The notes under the pieces are model-generated. The model searched no databases, was not told the origin of the DNA, and saw only the letters and a list, made by a program, of their open reading frames with translations. From Leptotrichia sp. oral taxon 223 (GTDB lineage: Bacteria > Fusobacteriota > Fusobacteriia > Fusobacteriales > Leptotrichiaceae): a DNA stretch of 64,000 nt. The stretch spans positions 248,001 through 312,000 of the forward strand of contig NZ_JABXYU010000001.1 of NCBI RefSeq assembly GCF_013394795.1, in the 5' to 3' direction. Positions 54,507 through 64,000 of the stretch are shown here, one piece after another (the first letter of the stretch is position 1; every line of letters begins with the position of its first letter). The translations under genes were made by a program, and so were the position numbers.

Positions 54507-55256
54507 CTACTTGCTTTTTAGCACAGCCCTAACTGCATAATGCAAAAAATAATAAACTGATTTTAATAGCGATAATTTCTCAACTTTTCGATAAATTTCC
54601 CAACGAACTTTTGCTGTCTTAGCCTTATTGCTCGAACGGGAATTATCAAGCACACGATAGTATGCTAGATTTTCTTTGAGTCCATAAATTGTTTTCACAT
54701 CCTTCACAATTTCCAGCCAAAGCACATAATCCTCATTTTTCTCCAGCTCCTTAAAATAACGTTTCCCAACTTTTTCCACATCGTACATAACTGTAAGGCA
54801 GCCTAAATAGTTATTTTTCAGCATATCTGTATAAGAAATTTCTGACTTTATCACAACTTCATTGATTTTTTCGCCATTTTCCCTAACTCGTGTATATTCC
54901 GTACAGCTAATGCCCGCATTTTTTTCTTCCATAAATTGAACTTGCTTTTCCAATTTTTCACTGTGCCAATAGTCATCAGCATCCAAAAATGCAATGTATT
55001 TTCCACTTGCTAAATCAATCAAATAATTTCTCCCTTTTACAACGCCCATATTTTTTTTAGTATTCACAACCTTTATTCTGTCATCCTTTTTCGCAAATTC
55101 ACTTACAACTGCAAGACTGTTATCCGTTGAAACATCATTCATAATCAGCATTTCCCAATTTTCATAAGTCTGTGAAAGAACTGATTCTATCGTTTTTCCA
55201 ATAAATTTTTCTGCATTATACATTGGTACAATTATTGAAACTTTTTCTTTTTCCAT
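54507..55256 (-). CDS. Family 2 glycosyltransferase
   Basis: A 249-residue GT-A enzyme: VSIIVPMYNAEKFIGKTIESVL at the start, NDVSTDNS, and the metal-binding DADD at residues 92-95 (FLDADDYWHSEKLEKQV). It transfers sugar from a nucleotide donor, probably in surface polysaccharide synthesis; donor and acceptor cannot be told. No other glycan gene adjoins it, so it stands alone. Confidence 0.9.
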   Translation of the reverse strand: MEKEKVSIIVPMYNAEKFIGKTIESVLSQTYENWEMLIMNDVSTDNSLAVVSEFAKKDDRIKVVNTKKNMGVVKGRNYLIDLASGKYIAFLDADDYWHSEKLEKQVQFMEEKNAGISCTEYTRVRENGEKINEVVIKSEISYTDMLKNNYLGCLTVMYDVEKVGKRYFKELEKNEDYVLWLEIVKDVKTIYGLKENLAYYRVLDNSRSSNKAKTAKVRWEIYRKVEKLSLLKSVYYFLHYAVRAVLKSK

Positions 55257-55410
55257 TTTCTCTCCTTATTTTATTTTTAAAATTTTAAGAAATTTTATCC
55301 TCAAACCGCTTTAATAACCAATTAAAAGGCAACTATTCTATTAAAATAAAAAATTTATTCCGATTAATTAGGCATTAGAGACGTTCGAGCATACTTTTAA
55401 AGTATATCCA

Positions 55411-55935
55411 TTATTTTTTTAAATACAATTTATCAAAAAATTCATCAAAGTTATCTCCTAATTTTATCCATTTCCATTTTTCCCTATTTCCTCCTTCAGT
55501 AAAAATTTTATGTATATCATCAGCAAAATAATACATAAAAATCTCCTTTGTTTCTTTAGAAATAAATATGTACTCATCTTCATCCGCACCTATTGCCACA
55601 TAGTTGTTTCTCCAAAAATATGTTCTTTTTAAATCAGGATTTTTTTCATATTCTTTTTCATCAAATTCTGTAAGCATATTTTTTCCTCTCTCTATTGTTT
55701 CATCATCAAAATATAAATACGAAATAAATTTATCATTTATATTTTCATCATCAATGGGTATATATACAGTTTCCTTAAAATAAATTTCAGAATATTTTTT
55801 AACCATATCTCTATATTCTTCTTTTTCAATTCCCAAACTTTCTATAAATTCATCGTCATAATAGTAACTTTCCTCTTCTCTCACTTCACAATCTTCTATC
55901 TCAAGTATTTCTTCCAAATACTTTTGTCTATCCAT
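55411..55935 (-). CDS. SMI1/KNR4-like protein, array copy
   Basis: A 174-residue acidic protein: MDRQKYLEEILEIEDCE, a segment IGADEDEYIFISKETKEIFMYYFADD, and the C-terminal GDNFDEFFDKLYLKK, the pattern of SMI1/KNR4 (SUKH) proteins that often act as immunity proteins to secreted nuclease toxins. ATG 55935 has AGGAG 9 bases upstream. It follows a paralogue after 12 bases. No toxin gene is adjacent, so an immunity role is inference from the family. Confidence 0.7.
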   Translation of the reverse strand: MDRQKYLEEILEIEDCEVREEESYYYDDEFIESLGIEKEEYRDMVKKYSEIYFKETVYIPIDDENINDKFISYLYFDDETIERGKNMLTEFDEKEYEKNPDLKRTYFWRNNYVAIGADEDEYIFISKETKEIFMYYFADDIHKIFTEGGNREKWKWIKLGDNFDEFFDKLYLKK

Positions 55936-55947
55936 TTCTATCATCTC

Positions 55948-56580
55948 CTATCTTTCTTCATCCAATTGTTCCAGCAATCCATCAACAAATTTTGTCAACT
56001 TCTCTTTTTCTTCCTTAGACATCTCTTCATTATCTTTTGGATCTACATATAGTTTCTCAATAAATTCATCAAAATTTTCTGCTAATTTTACCCATTTCCA
56101 ATAAACTCCCTTACTTTCATCTGATAAATCTGAATACGAATAAAATTGTACTATTCTATTTGTTTCTTTTGATATATAAACAAAAGAGCCATAAGAACTA
56201 GCCTCTATAAATGGAATATACGAATCTAATACTTCGTAATTTACTTCCTTCTTTTTGGCATTTTTTCCATATTTTTGCTTATGAATTTTTTCAGAGTACC
56301 ATATTAATTTTTTTCTTCCATATTCATATACATTATCTGAAAAATCTAAGTCAGAAAATAAAGACTCGCCTTCTTCATTCGTTTCTGGGTCAATATTTTT
56401 ACAATGAAGCAGTGGATTAAATGCTATCAATTCATAGTCTAATACTAAATTAATATATTTTTTTACTCCGTATTTCTCCAGTAACTCTTTTGTATAATAT
56501 TTGCTTTTCTCTTTTCTCTTTCCTTCTTTTTCAGTATATTCTATATCCACAGCTTCCCAAAATTTTTTATATTTTTCCAT
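55948..56580 (-). CDS. SMI1/KNR4-like protein, array copy
   Basis: A 210-residue paralogue of the next gene: MEKYKKFWEAVDIEYTEKEG, FVYISKETNRIVQFYSYSD, and LAENFDEFIEKLYVDPKD, with a longer C-terminal charged tail (about 25 residues). ATG 56580 has GGTGA upstream and starts 10 bases after the stop of a 30-codon remnant, so translation may be coupled. Confidence 0.7.
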   Translation of the reverse strand: MEKYKKFWEAVDIEYTEKEGKRKEKSKYYTKELLEKYGVKKYINLVLDYELIAFNPLLHCKNIDPETNEEGESLFSDLDFSDNVYEYGRKKLIWYSEKIHKQKYGKNAKKKEVNYEVLDSYIPFIEASSYGSFVYISKETNRIVQFYSYSDLSDESKGVYWKWVKLAENFDEFIEKLYVDPKDNEEMSKEEKEKLTKFVDGLLEQLDEER

Positions 56581-56590
56581 TTTTTCACCG

Positions 56591-56683
56591 TTATAATTGA
56601 CTTTTACCAATTACTGCCTTTCTTTTTTCTTTTTCTATCAACCCATATTCTATTATCTCTTCTAAATGTTTTTTTCTATCCAT
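56591..56683 (-). pseudogene. 30-codon N-terminal remnant of a third array copy
   Basis: ATG 56683 with GGAG upstream opens a frame MDRKKHLEEIIEYGLIEKEK and ends at TAA 56593-56591. Its start closely matches MDRQKYLEEILEIE of the intact gene at 55935, so it appears to be the 5' end of a deleted copy. It could also serve as a leader peptide for the following gene. Confidence 0.55.
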
Positions 56684-56756
56684 GTTTACTCCATTATTTT
56701 TTTAGATTTGAAGCAGTAATTTTTTGAATTTCCTCATTAAAGACCCCCTCTTTTTA

Positions 56757-57737
56757 TTAATCCTGCGGAAACCTAATCCCCGCCCCAAGTCTAGCTTTTG
56801 TCTGCACTTCACTTACCAGCAGGCTTTTTTCGAGCTGTTTATAGCAAAATTCCAAATCATTTTCATTTACTGCATCAATGAATGCTTTAAATTCAGGCAC
56901 AACTCTGTCTTTTGAAAATCCATCATCAAAACTTTCTGTTGTTCCATCATACATTTTTAATGTGACTTTTCCAACAAGTCCCGGAGCCTCTTCGCTTACG
57001 ATTTTTCCTTCACTTCCTTGAATTACGCCTATTCTTTCTCCTTCGCTATCTTTTGCACATACACACATAGCATTAAAATTTTTGTATTCTATCATAAGAA
57101 CTCCGCTCGTGTCAATATTTCTTTCAATATTTGCATAATACTTCACATTTTCAGGCTTTCCAAAAAGTCCTAAAACATAATGTAAATTATACAGCCCCAA
57201 GTCCATCAATGCTCCTCCAGCTTTTTCAGAATCAAATACAGGCAGAATTTCCCCTCTCTTAAAAGCGTCGTATCTGCTGGAATACTGACTATACTGGCTT
57301 TGAACAAGTTTCACATCTCCAATTTTTCCAATCCAGTCTTTTATTTTTTTATAATTTTCAAAATAAAGTGTCGTTATCGCTTCAAATAAAAACAGTTTTT
57401 TTTCCTTTGCTAAATCCGACAATTCTTTAGCTTGTCTATAATTAGTTGTCATTGGCTTTTCAACAATAACATTCAGACCTTTTTCCAATGCTTTTTTACA
57501 ATATTCAAAATGTAAAAAATTCGGAACAGCAATATAAACAGTGTCAATTCCAAATTCACAAAGTTTGTTAAAATCATCAGTAAATTTTGGAATACTATAT
57601 TTTTCACAAATTTCCTCAACTTTTCCAATACTCTTTTTTGTCCCTTGTATCCCCACGATTTCCAGTCCTTCCAGTTTCACAAGGCTAGGCAAAAATTCAT
57701 GAACGATCATTCCTGAACCTATAATTCCCAATTTCAT
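56757..57737 (-). CDS. Gfo/Idh/MocA-family oxidoreductase
   Basis: A 326-residue NAD(P)-dependent oxidoreductase: Rossmann motif GIIGSGMIV, then DTVYIAVPNFLHFEYCKKAL, the conserved EKP in VIVEKPMTTN, and GGALMDLGLYNLHYVLGLFG in the substrate domain. The substrate is probably a sugar or cyclitol but unknown. ATG 57737 is preferred over TTG 57743 because of AAGGG spacing. Immediately after the stop the same frame is open for 19 more codons, which I cannot explain. Confidence 0.92.
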   Translation of the reverse strand: MKLGIIGSGMIVHEFLPSLVKLEGLEIVGIQGTKKSIGKVEEICEKYSIPKFTDDFNKLCEFGIDTVYIAVPNFLHFEYCKKALEKGLNVIVEKPMTTNYRQAKELSDLAKEKKLFLFEAITTLYFENYKKIKDWIGKIGDVKLVQSQYSQYSSRYDAFKRGEILPVFDSEKAGGALMDLGLYNLHYVLGLFGKPENVKYYANIERNIDTSGVLMIEYKNFNAMCVCAKDSEGERIGVIQGSEGKIVSEEAPGLVGKVTLKMYDGTTESFDDGFSKDRVVPEFKAFIDAVNENDLEFCYKQLEKSLLVSEVQTKARLGAGIRFPQD

Positions 57738-57832
57738 AAACAATCCCTTCTTTCCTATTTTTACGTTTTATAATAATAACTTATTTTAAAAATTTACCTC
57801 TAAATATTCATATAACACATACTATAAATATT

Positions 57833-58393
57833 TTAAAACTCCAAATACTTCACTTCAATATCATCAGTCAGCCAAACGCCATTTTTTGAAATAAAAAATT
57901 CTTTCCCATCCTCATACATCTTCTCAGCCAAAACCTTTATTATAAACGGTTTCCCGTGTCTTTGACCAACAGCATACGCCGTTTCTTCCGTCTCTGACAA
58001 ATGTACAAATTGCCTGCTTTTCTTTTTTAACCCCTCTTTTTTTATCTGCTCCAAAAATCTACCCGCTGTCCCATGATACAAAATTCTAGGAGGTTTGACA
58101 GCTTTTAATTCTAAATCAACATCTATGCTATGCCCTTGACAAGCCCTAATTTTCGTCAAATCTTCATTAAATTCATATCTCTTTTTACTGTTATTCCTTA
58201 CAATCTCCTCCAGAATTTTAAAATTTATCCGTTCCTTTTTTTCGTCTTCAACATCTCCAGAAAGATTTATTCCATTAATAAGCTCATCTACATTAGCCCA
58301 TCCATTCCTATCCAGTTCAATTCCAATCATCTCAGGTTTATGTCTTAAAATCAGACTTATAAATTTTCCTAATTTTGTTAAATTTTTTGCCAT
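57833..58393 (-). CDS. kptA: RNA 2'-phosphotransferase KptA
   Basis: A 186-residue Tpt1/KptA enzyme, which removes an RNA 2'-phosphate with NAD+. It begins NLTKLGKFISLILRHKPEMIG, has IRACQGHSI, LYHGTAGRFLEQIKKEGL, FVHLSETEETAYAVGQRHGKP and FFISKNGVWLTDDI, covering the conserved Arg/His/Arg positions of the family. Bacteria lack the tRNA splicing pathway that uses Tpt1 in yeast, so its physiological substrate here is unknown. AGAGGG precedes the ATG. Confidence 0.95.
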   Translation of the reverse strand: MAKNLTKLGKFISLILRHKPEMIGIELDRNGWANVDELINGINLSGDVEDEKKERINFKILEEIVRNNSKKRYEFNEDLTKIRACQGHSIDVDLELKAVKPPRILYHGTAGRFLEQIKKEGLKKKSRQFVHLSETEETAYAVGQRHGKPFIIKVLAEKMYEDGKEFFISKNGVWLTDDIEVKYLEF

Positions 58394-58405
58394 TTTCCCT
58401 CTTTT

Positions 58406-59395
58406 TTAATTCATCAGATTATTATAGTCATTTACCAGTTTATTATACTTCTTAATCACATCGTTCGGAGTTCCCGCCATATCCTCCGTATAAACCTTCT
58501 TCTCAATCTCGCTCTTGCTCATCAACTTGCTTTTCTCAATTTCCCTAATAAATATTGTAACCGATTTTTCAAATTCTGCAAGCTGTTTGTTAAATATTTC
58601 CAGTTTTTCTTTTGTATAATTTTCTTTTTTTAGCTGTTTCTCATTTGCAATTGCTTTTTGGAAGTTAGCTGAGGCGGTTAAAATATTTTGCTGCGCTTTT
58701 TTTAATTTTCCTAAATCACCTTTTATAAAGGTTGTCATACTAATTTTCTGATTGTCCATTTTATCCACAAAATCTTCACAGCTGTTTATCAGAATTGTCA
58801 AGTTATATTTTATTAGACTGCCTTCATTTTTATATGTTTCCAGTATTTTCTGCATTCTTTCCTTCGATTTATTTGCCACTTCCATTTTGAAAGCGTCTGA
58901 ACTTTCTTTATATCTTTTGTAAATTTTTAAAAAATTCGTATGTAATTGCTGCCCTTTTGCAAAGCCATCTGCCAAATGTTCTTTTTTTCCATAGTAATTT
59001 GTCATAGAATCCGTTACCGCTTTTAATTCTTTTAAGATTGGCAATAATCTTTTGGAAGAATTATCCAGTTTTTCCATCTTAAATTTTGATTTTATATTTT
59101 TTTCAAGTTTTTGGATAACAGCATTGTCAATTTTAATAACAGGAATGCTTTCCAAAGTCCCCATTTCCTGAACATTTATTTCCTTGCCTTCTCCAGCCAC
59201 ATCAATATATTTTGAAATTTCATTTTCAATATTTGTCAAATTATTATGAATTTCAATATAGCTGTTGTATTTTTCCATCTCTTCATTTTTTACTTTTTTT
59301 ATCCTAAGTTTTCTTCCAATTTCCTTAAATGTGTCGTTACAGGAAAACAAAAAAATCGAAAGAAATCCTATTAGTATTATTTTTTTATAATTCAT
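58406..59395 (-). CDS. DUF3829-like lipoprotein
   Basis: A 329-residue lipoprotein (signal MNYKKIILIGFLSIFLFSC, lipidated Cys19) with a long helical mature part (KYNSYIEIHNNLTNIENEIS, then a second helical domain about 190-300) and a C-terminal KYNKLVNDYNNLM. This matches the DUF3829 pattern (YiiG-like) by eye. Envelope-located and of unknown function. It ends 12 bases before kptA and is probably co-transcribed with it. Confidence 0.7.
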   Translation of the reverse strand: MNYKKIILIGFLSIFLFSCNDTFKEIGRKLRIKKVKNEEMEKYNSYIEIHNNLTNIENEISKYIDVAGEGKEINVQEMGTLESIPVIKIDNAVIQKLEKNIKSKFKMEKLDNSSKRLLPILKELKAVTDSMTNYYGKKEHLADGFAKGQQLHTNFLKIYKRYKESSDAFKMEVANKSKERMQKILETYKNEGSLIKYNLTILINSCEDFVDKMDNQKISMTTFIKGDLGKLKKAQQNILTASANFQKAIANEKQLKKENYTKEKLEIFNKQLAEFEKSVTIFIREIEKSKLMSKSEIEKKVYTEDMAGTPNDVIKKYNKLVNDYNNLMN

Positions 59396-59436
59396 TTTTA
59401 CTCCAAAATTTTTTTCTTATTCACTTTGCTTAAAAA

Positions 59437-59495
59437 TTTTACCAATTCCCCTAATTCTGTCACTCAAGATAAAACTAACGAAATTGGTAATTTTT
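59437..59495 (-). terminator. Terminator between carB and the DUF3829 gene
   Basis: TTACCAATT (59439-59447) pairs with AATTGGTAA (59482-59490), with T/A-rich runs at the base on both sides; it ends the carA-carB transcript on the minus strand. Confidence 0.55.
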
Positions 59496-59536
59496 AAAAT
59501 TTATTTTCTATTTTATTTAATAAAATCAATAATTAA

Positions 59537-62500
59537 TTATATCGAACTTACATTAAAGGAAATGGATTCCAAAACTTTCAGTAAAGCGTCCGTTGTATCA
59601 AGTGAAGTCAAACAGGCTATTTCCTGCTCACTTGCAGCACGTCTGATTTTAAATCCGTCGTTTCTTGCAGTTTTTTTCTTACCGGCTGTATTTATTACCA
59701 TATCAACAAGCCCTTTATAAATCAGTCCTAGAACATCATGCTCGTATTTTCCTTCTTCTTCAATTTTTCCAACTGTTTCTACACGCAGCCCTTTTTCCTC
59801 AAAATATCTGGCTGTGCCTTTCGTAGCCATTATATGATAGCCCAAGTCAGAGAATCTCTTAGCCAGTCCATATGCTTCCTCTTTTGCGGCTCCACTGATT
59901 GTAAACAGCACACTTCCCTGATCCTTGACTTTAATTCCAGATGAAATTAGTCCCTTGTAAAGTGATTTTTCAAGGTTTTCGTCACTTCCCATAACTTCAC
60001 CTGTTGACTTCATTTCAGGCCCTAATGTTGTATCCACATCTTTTAATTTCTGGAAACTGAATACAGGAACTTTTGTATACACGTGTTTGCTTTCTTCAAT
60101 TAATCCAGTTTCGTATCCCTTACTTTTCAATGTTTCTCCAAGAATTCCCTTCATAGCGAGATTTGCCATAGGAACACCTGTAATTTTGCTTAAAAATGGA
60201 ACTGTCCTTGAACTTCTAGGATTTACTTCCAGCACATAAACCTTCCCATCACTAATTACATACTGAATATTCAAAAGCCCTATGATATTTAACCCCTTTG
60301 CAAGTCTTGCTGTATAATCAATTAATGTACGTTTTTGCGAATCTGTAATACTTTGTGGAGGGTAGACTGCGATAGAATCTCCAGAGTGGACTCCTGCTCT
60401 TTCAATATGTTCCATAATTCCTGGAATTACAACTGTTTCCCCATCGCAAATTGCATCCACCTCGATTTCCTTTCCAACTAAATATCTGTCAGTAAGCACA
60501 GGATGATCAGGCGACACTTTTACCGCATTTTCCATATATTGACGCAATTCCTCTTCACGATATACGATTTCCATTGCTCTTCCACCTAATACGTAAGATG
60601 GACGCACTAGAACAGGGTACCCGATTTCAGCCGCATTTTTTACAGCAGTTTCCGTATCAAATGCAGTTTTTCCAAGTGGCTGAGGAATATTCAATTTATG
60701 CAGCAATGCCTCGAACTTATCACGGTTTTCCGCATTATCAATTTCTTCAAGTGCTGTTCCCAATATTTTAACACCATGCCTTGCCAATTTTTCAGCCAAG
60801 TTAATTGCCGTCTGTCCACCAAACTGAACAACAACGCCTTCTGGCTGTTCAAGCTCGATTATCGCCATAACATCCTCTTCCGTAAGCGGCTCAAAATAAA
60901 GTTTATCCGAAATTGAAAAGTCCGTTGAAACAGTTTCTGGATTGTTATTTACGATAATTGCCTCATATCCAGACTCTTTTATCGCCTTTACAGCGTGAAC
61001 TGTAGCATAGTCAAATTCAACACCTTGCCCAATTCTAATAGGCCCTGAACCAAGTACAACAATTTTTTTCTTATTTCCTATGACACTTTCATTTTCCTGC
61101 TCATAAGTCGAGTAAAAATAAGGCGTTTCTGACTTAAATTCAGCTGCACAGGTATCAACCATCTTAAACACAGGCTTAATATTGCATTTTTCACGAAGTT
61201 TGTAAACTTCATCTTCTGTCGTATTCCAACGGTGTGCAATAACTTTATCTGAAAATCCGTATCTTTTAGCAAACAGTAGCACATCTGGATTATTTACATT
61301 TGCCTTCAGTTCCACTTCAATATCAATAATATTTTTCATTTTGTCAAGGAAAAACATATCAATCTTTGTAATATCATGTATTTTCTGCGGAGTAACCCCA
61401 CGTCTTAACGCTTCTCCAATGAAGAACAATCTTTCATCTCCAGCTTTCTGGATTCTTCTCAAAATATATTCCAAGGTAAATTCATCCCCATTTGGAAGTC
61501 CCAAGTGATGAACTCCATATTCAAGCGAACGAATAGCCTTTAACAAACTTTCCTCGTAAGTTCTACCAATAGCCATTACTTCCCCAGTCGCCTTCATTTG
61601 CGTTCCCAAATGCCTATCCGCCTTTTCAAATTTATCAAATGGGAATCTCGGTATTTTACTGACAACATAGTCTAGTGCAGGCTCAAAGCAGGCATACGAA
61701 TTTTTTGTAACAGGATTTATAATTTCATCAAGTGTCAATCCAACCGCAATTTTTGCAGCAATTTTTGCAATTGGATAACCTGTCGCCTTTGAAGCAAGTG
61801 CCGATGAACGTGATACCCTCGGATTTACCTCAATAATATAATAATTGAACGAATACGGATCCAATGCCAGCTGAACATTACATCCACCTTCTATTTTCAA
61901 TGCCCTTATTATTTTTAGCGAAACATCTCTCAACATGTGGTATTCCCTGTCTGTCAATGTTTGCGAAGGTGCAACTACAATCGAATCTCCCGTGTGAATC
62001 CCAACTGGATCAATATTTTCCATATTGCAGACAACAATCGCTGTATCATTGCTGTCACGCATTACTTCATACTCAATTTCCTTATATCCTGAAATTGATT
62101 TTTCTAATAAACATTGGGTTACTGGTGAATATCTAAGTCCATTTGTAACAATATCTTCCAGTTCTTCATCATTATGGCAGATTCCTCCACCAGTTCCTCC
62201 CATTGTAAAAGCAGGACGCACAATCACAGGATACCCAATTTTTTCCACAAATCTACGTGCCTCTTCCAAATTATGAATAATATCCGATTCAGGAACAGGC
62301 TCTCCAAGTTCATTCATCAGATCTCTGAATAATTCCCTGTCTTCTGCCTGTTTAATAGATTCAAGTTTAGTTCCAAGCAGTTCCACTCCACATTCTTCCA
62401 GCACTCCCGCATTGTGCAGTTCCACAGCCAGATTCAGCCCAACTTGTCCTCCAAGGGTAGGAAGCAAGGCATCAGGACGCTCTTTTCTTATAATTTTTGA

Positions 62501-62722
62501 CACAAATTCAACAGTTAATGGCTCAATATATACTTTATCCGCAATTTCCTTATCTGTCATAATAGTTGCAGGATTGGAATTTACAAGGATAACCTTGTAC
62601 CCTTCTTCACGCAATGATAAACACGCCTGTGTCCCCGCATAGTCAAATTCAGCAGCCTGTCCTATAATAATCGGCCCCGATCCAATCACTAAAACCGTTT
62701 CTATATCTTTTCGTTTAGGCAT
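59537..62722 (-). CDS. carB: Carbamoyl-phosphate synthase, large subunit
   Basis: A 1061-residue enzyme with two homologous ATP-grasp halves. Each half begins with a nucleotide-fold motif ([21 protein letters not shown] and [19 protein letters not shown]). Later come [17 protein letters not shown] and [16 protein letters not shown], and a C-terminal MGS-like domain (residues ~930-1061) for allosteric control. It makes carbamoyl phosphate from bicarbonate, ATP and ammonia delivered by CarA, feeding pyrimidines and arginine. It follows carA after 80 bases, with AAGGAG before the ATG. The frame is intact. Confidence 0.98.
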   Translation of the reverse strand: MPKRKDIETVLVIGSGPIIIGQAAEFDYAGTQACLSLREEGYKVILVNSNPATIMTDKEIADKVYIEPLTVEFVSKIIRKERPDALLPTLGGQVGLNLAVELHNAGVLEECGVELLGTKLESIKQAEDRELFRDLMNELGEPVPESDIIHNLEEARRFVEKIGYPVIVRPAFTMGGTGGGICHNDEELEDIVTNGLRYSPVTQCLLEKSISGYKEIEYEVMRDSNDTAIVVCNMENIDPVGIHTGDSIVVAPSQTLTDREYHMLRDVSLKIIRALKIEGGCNVQLALDPYSFNYYIIEVNPRVSRSSALASKATGYPIAKIAAKIAVGLTLDEIINPVTKNSYACFEPALDYVVSKIPRFPFDKFEKADRHLGTQMKATGEVMAIGRTYEESLLKAIRSLEYGVHHLGLPNGDEFTLEYILRRIQKAGDERLFFIGEALRRGVTPQKIHDITKIDMFFLDKMKNIIDIEVELKANVNNPDVLLFAKRYGFSDKVIAHRWNTTEDEVYKLREKCNIKPVFKMVDTCAAEFKSETPYFYSTYEQENESVIGNKKKIVVLGSGPIRIGQGVEFDYATVHAVKAIKESGYEAIIVNNNPETVSTDFSISDKLYFEPLTEEDVMAIIELEQPEGVVVQFGGQTAINLAEKLARHGVKILGTALEEIDNAENRDKFEALLHKLNIPQPLGKTAFDTETAVKNAAEIGYPVLVRPSYVLGGRAMEIVYREEELRQYMENAVKVSPDHPVLTDRYLVGKEIEVDAICDGETVVIPGIMEHIERAGVHSGDSIAVYPPQSITDSQKRTLIDYTARLAKGLNIIGLLNIQYVISDGKVYVLEVNPRSSRTVPFLSKITGVPMANLAMKGILGETLKSKGYETGLIEESKHVYTKVPVFSFQKLKDVDTTLGPEMKSTGEVMGSDENLEKSLYKGLISSGIKVKDQGSVLFTISGAAKEEAYGLAKRFSDLGYHIMATKGTARYFEEKGLRVETVGKIEEEGKYEHDVLGLIYKGLVDMVINTAGKKKTARNDGFKIRRAASEQEIACLTSLDTTDALLKVLESISFNVSSI

Positions 62723-62802
62723 TTCCCTACATCTCCTTGTTATTAATTTATTTTGCCAACACTTTTATTTCAATATTTTATAATTTAAGTTTTATATACT
62801 TC

Positions 62803-63900
62803 TTATTTGACGTATTCAAAATTCCGATTCTTTTTCATATTTTCAATAAATATATCAAATAAATAATTTGGGTCATGCGGCCCTGGAGAAGCCTCTGGAT
62901 GATACTGTACCGAAAATACTGGATATTTTTTATGTCTTACACCTTCACAAGTCCTGTCATTTACCGCAATATGTGTCAATTCCAGCTCTGTATCCTTCAA
63001 TGAGTCAATATCCACCGCATATCCGTGATTTTGTGCTGTAATATCAACTTTTCCAGTCTGCAAGTTCATTACTGGCTGATTTGCCCCACGATGTCCGAAT
63101 AGCAATTTATATGTTTTTGCTCCGCAGGCAAGTGAAATTAACTGATGTCCCATACAAATTCCAAAAATTGGCACTTTATCTATTAATTCCCTAATTGTTG
63201 CAATTGTTTCTGGAACATCTGTCGGATCTCCCGGTCCATTGCTTAACATTATTCCATCTGGTTTTTGTCTTAAAATTTCTTTAGCAGTTGCATTATGCGG
63301 CATTACGACAATATCACAGTCCCTTGAGTTAAGTTCCCTCATAATTCCTGATTTCATTCCTAAATCAAGAAGAACAACTCTCATCCCTCTTCCAGACGAA
63401 AGAAATGCTTTTTTTGTCGATACCTGTTCGATTTGATTGGTTGGTAACGAATTGATTTTTAAATTTTTTGCAATTTCTTGCGGATCTTTGTCTGCACTTA
63501 CGATAATTCCCTTAATCGTTCCATGCTCTCTTATTTTCTTTGTCAGGCTGCGTGTGTCAATTCCAGAAATTCCTGGAATATTCAAGTCCTTCAAAACTTC
63601 ATCCAATGTAAATTCATTTCTAAAATTAGAAGGCTTTCTACATATTTCACGAGTTACAATTCCCTTGATGCTAGGATTGATAGTTTCATAATCATCCCTA
63701 TTTATCCCATAATTTCCAATTAACGGATAAGTAAATGTAATAATCTGCCCATTATATGACGGATCTGAAATAGTTTCCTGATACCCAGTCATCGCAGTAT
63801 TAAAAACGACTTCCCCAGCCATTTCCACATCTGCGCCAAATCCATACCCTTTATACACACTACCATCTTCCAAAACAAGCTGCTTATCCAATGCGTACAT
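62803..63900 (-). CDS. carA: Carbamoyl-phosphate synthase, small subunit
   Basis: A 365-residue glutamine amidotransferase subunit. The N-terminal domain begins LVLEDGSVYKGYGFGA and contains FNTAMTGYQETISDPSYNGQI. The class I amidotransferase domain has the nucleophile Cys in FGICMGHQLISLACG and the His/Glu of QYHPEASPGPHD. AGGGAGG precedes ATG 63900. It heads carA-carB; the 100 bases upstream show no attenuator or PyrR site that I can identify. Confidence 0.98.
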   Translation of the reverse strand: MYALDKQLVLEDGSVYKGYGFGADVEMAGEVVFNTAMTGYQETISDPSYNGQIITFTYPLIGNYGINRDDYETINPSIKGIVTREICRKPSNFRNEFTLDEVLKDLNIPGISGIDTRSLTKKIREHGTIKGIIVSADKDPQEIAKNLKINSLPTNQIEQVSTKKAFLSSGRGMRVVLLDLGMKSGIMRELNSRDCDIVVMPHNATAKEILRQKPDGIMLSNGPGDPTDVPETIATIRELIDKVPIFGICMGHQLISLACGAKTYKLLFGHRGANQPVMNLQTGKVDITAQNHGYAVDIDSLKDTELELTHIAVNDRTCEGVRHKKYPVFSVQYHPEASPGPHDPNYLFDIFIENMKKNRNFEYVK

Positions 63901-64000
63901 AAATACTACCTCCCTAAATTTTAAATGATACTATTTGTTTTAAAATTTGTTCAATTGTCATTAACGTGTCTGATTTGCGATATAGTAAACTATTTTAATT

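Noticed and set aside
56700-56756. In-frame continuation after the oxidoreductase stop (KEGVFNEEIQKI)
   Set aside because: Two stop codons precede it and no family match is evident; it could be a relic, but the evidence is too thin for a feature.

Overview
The window looks like a chromosomal segment of a Fusobacteriota bacterium, most likely Leptotrichia or a close relative. This is inferred from the very A+T-rich sequence, AGGAGG-type ribosome binding sites, a Gram-negative envelope gene set (Lol-type transporter, periplasmic protease, MreC, many lipoproteins), expanded small secreted families (YARHG, DKNYY, MORN, SMI1/KNR4, TPR) and a decayed AAA-ATPase/PD-(D/E)XK gene of a type abundant in Fusobacteria. 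No 16S rRNA gene or other species marker is present. There is no prophage, CRISPR array or intact insertion sequence.

Layout. 1-9 kb: the end of thrC, a nuclease-family gene remnant, recR, the glycolytic pair pfkA-pyk behind a consensus promoter, a DUF4272 protein with a small membrane partner, a Nudix hydrolase, two tandem paralogous lipoproteins and a PHP-type phosphatase. 9-12 kb: a divergent ABC-F ATPase, then a 640-base gene-free stretch that looks like a MITE-type element (near-terminal inverted repeats, flanking direct repeats, strong internal hairpins), then an SH3-domain secreted protein. 12-22 kb: a long minus-strand run of cdd, lolDC-like transporter genes with dinB, a periplasmic trypsin-like protease, a DivIC/FtsB-like protein, nrdR, a PTS IIA protein, recO, a LolA-like protein and mreC.

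22-34 kb: plus-strand mvaS (frameshifted), an acetyltransferase and mvaA (HMG-CoA synthase and reductase); groES-groEL with a CIRCE operator; lysC-hom for aspartate-family amino acids; a shortened Dxs-like gene, also frameshifted. 34-41 kb: a higBA toxin-antitoxin pair and a block of secreted or membrane proteins of mostly unknown function. 41-47 kb: a Zn/Cd-type P-type ATPase behind an ArsR-type operator, purD, and glycerate kinase with a transporter C-terminal fragment joined in frame upstream. 47-52 kb: a P-loop kinase-like gene behind three tandem TPR paralogues sharing a C-terminal DCPxH motif, then yefM-yoeB. 52-59 kb: DUF4424/YARHG and DKNYY proteins, tRNA-Lys(CTT), a glycosyltransferase, a small SMI1/KNR4-like array with a remnant, a Gfo/Idh oxidoreductase, kptA and a DUF3829 lipoprotein. 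59-64 kb: carA-carB.

The housekeeping parts are ordinary. The less ordinary parts are the two single-nucleotide frameshifts about 10 kb apart in isoprenoid-related genes, the candidate MITE, the TPR-DCPxH/kinase cluster, and several traces of local duplication and decay: an RLGGK-encoding gene junction present three times, the SMI1 remnant and the nuclease remnant.
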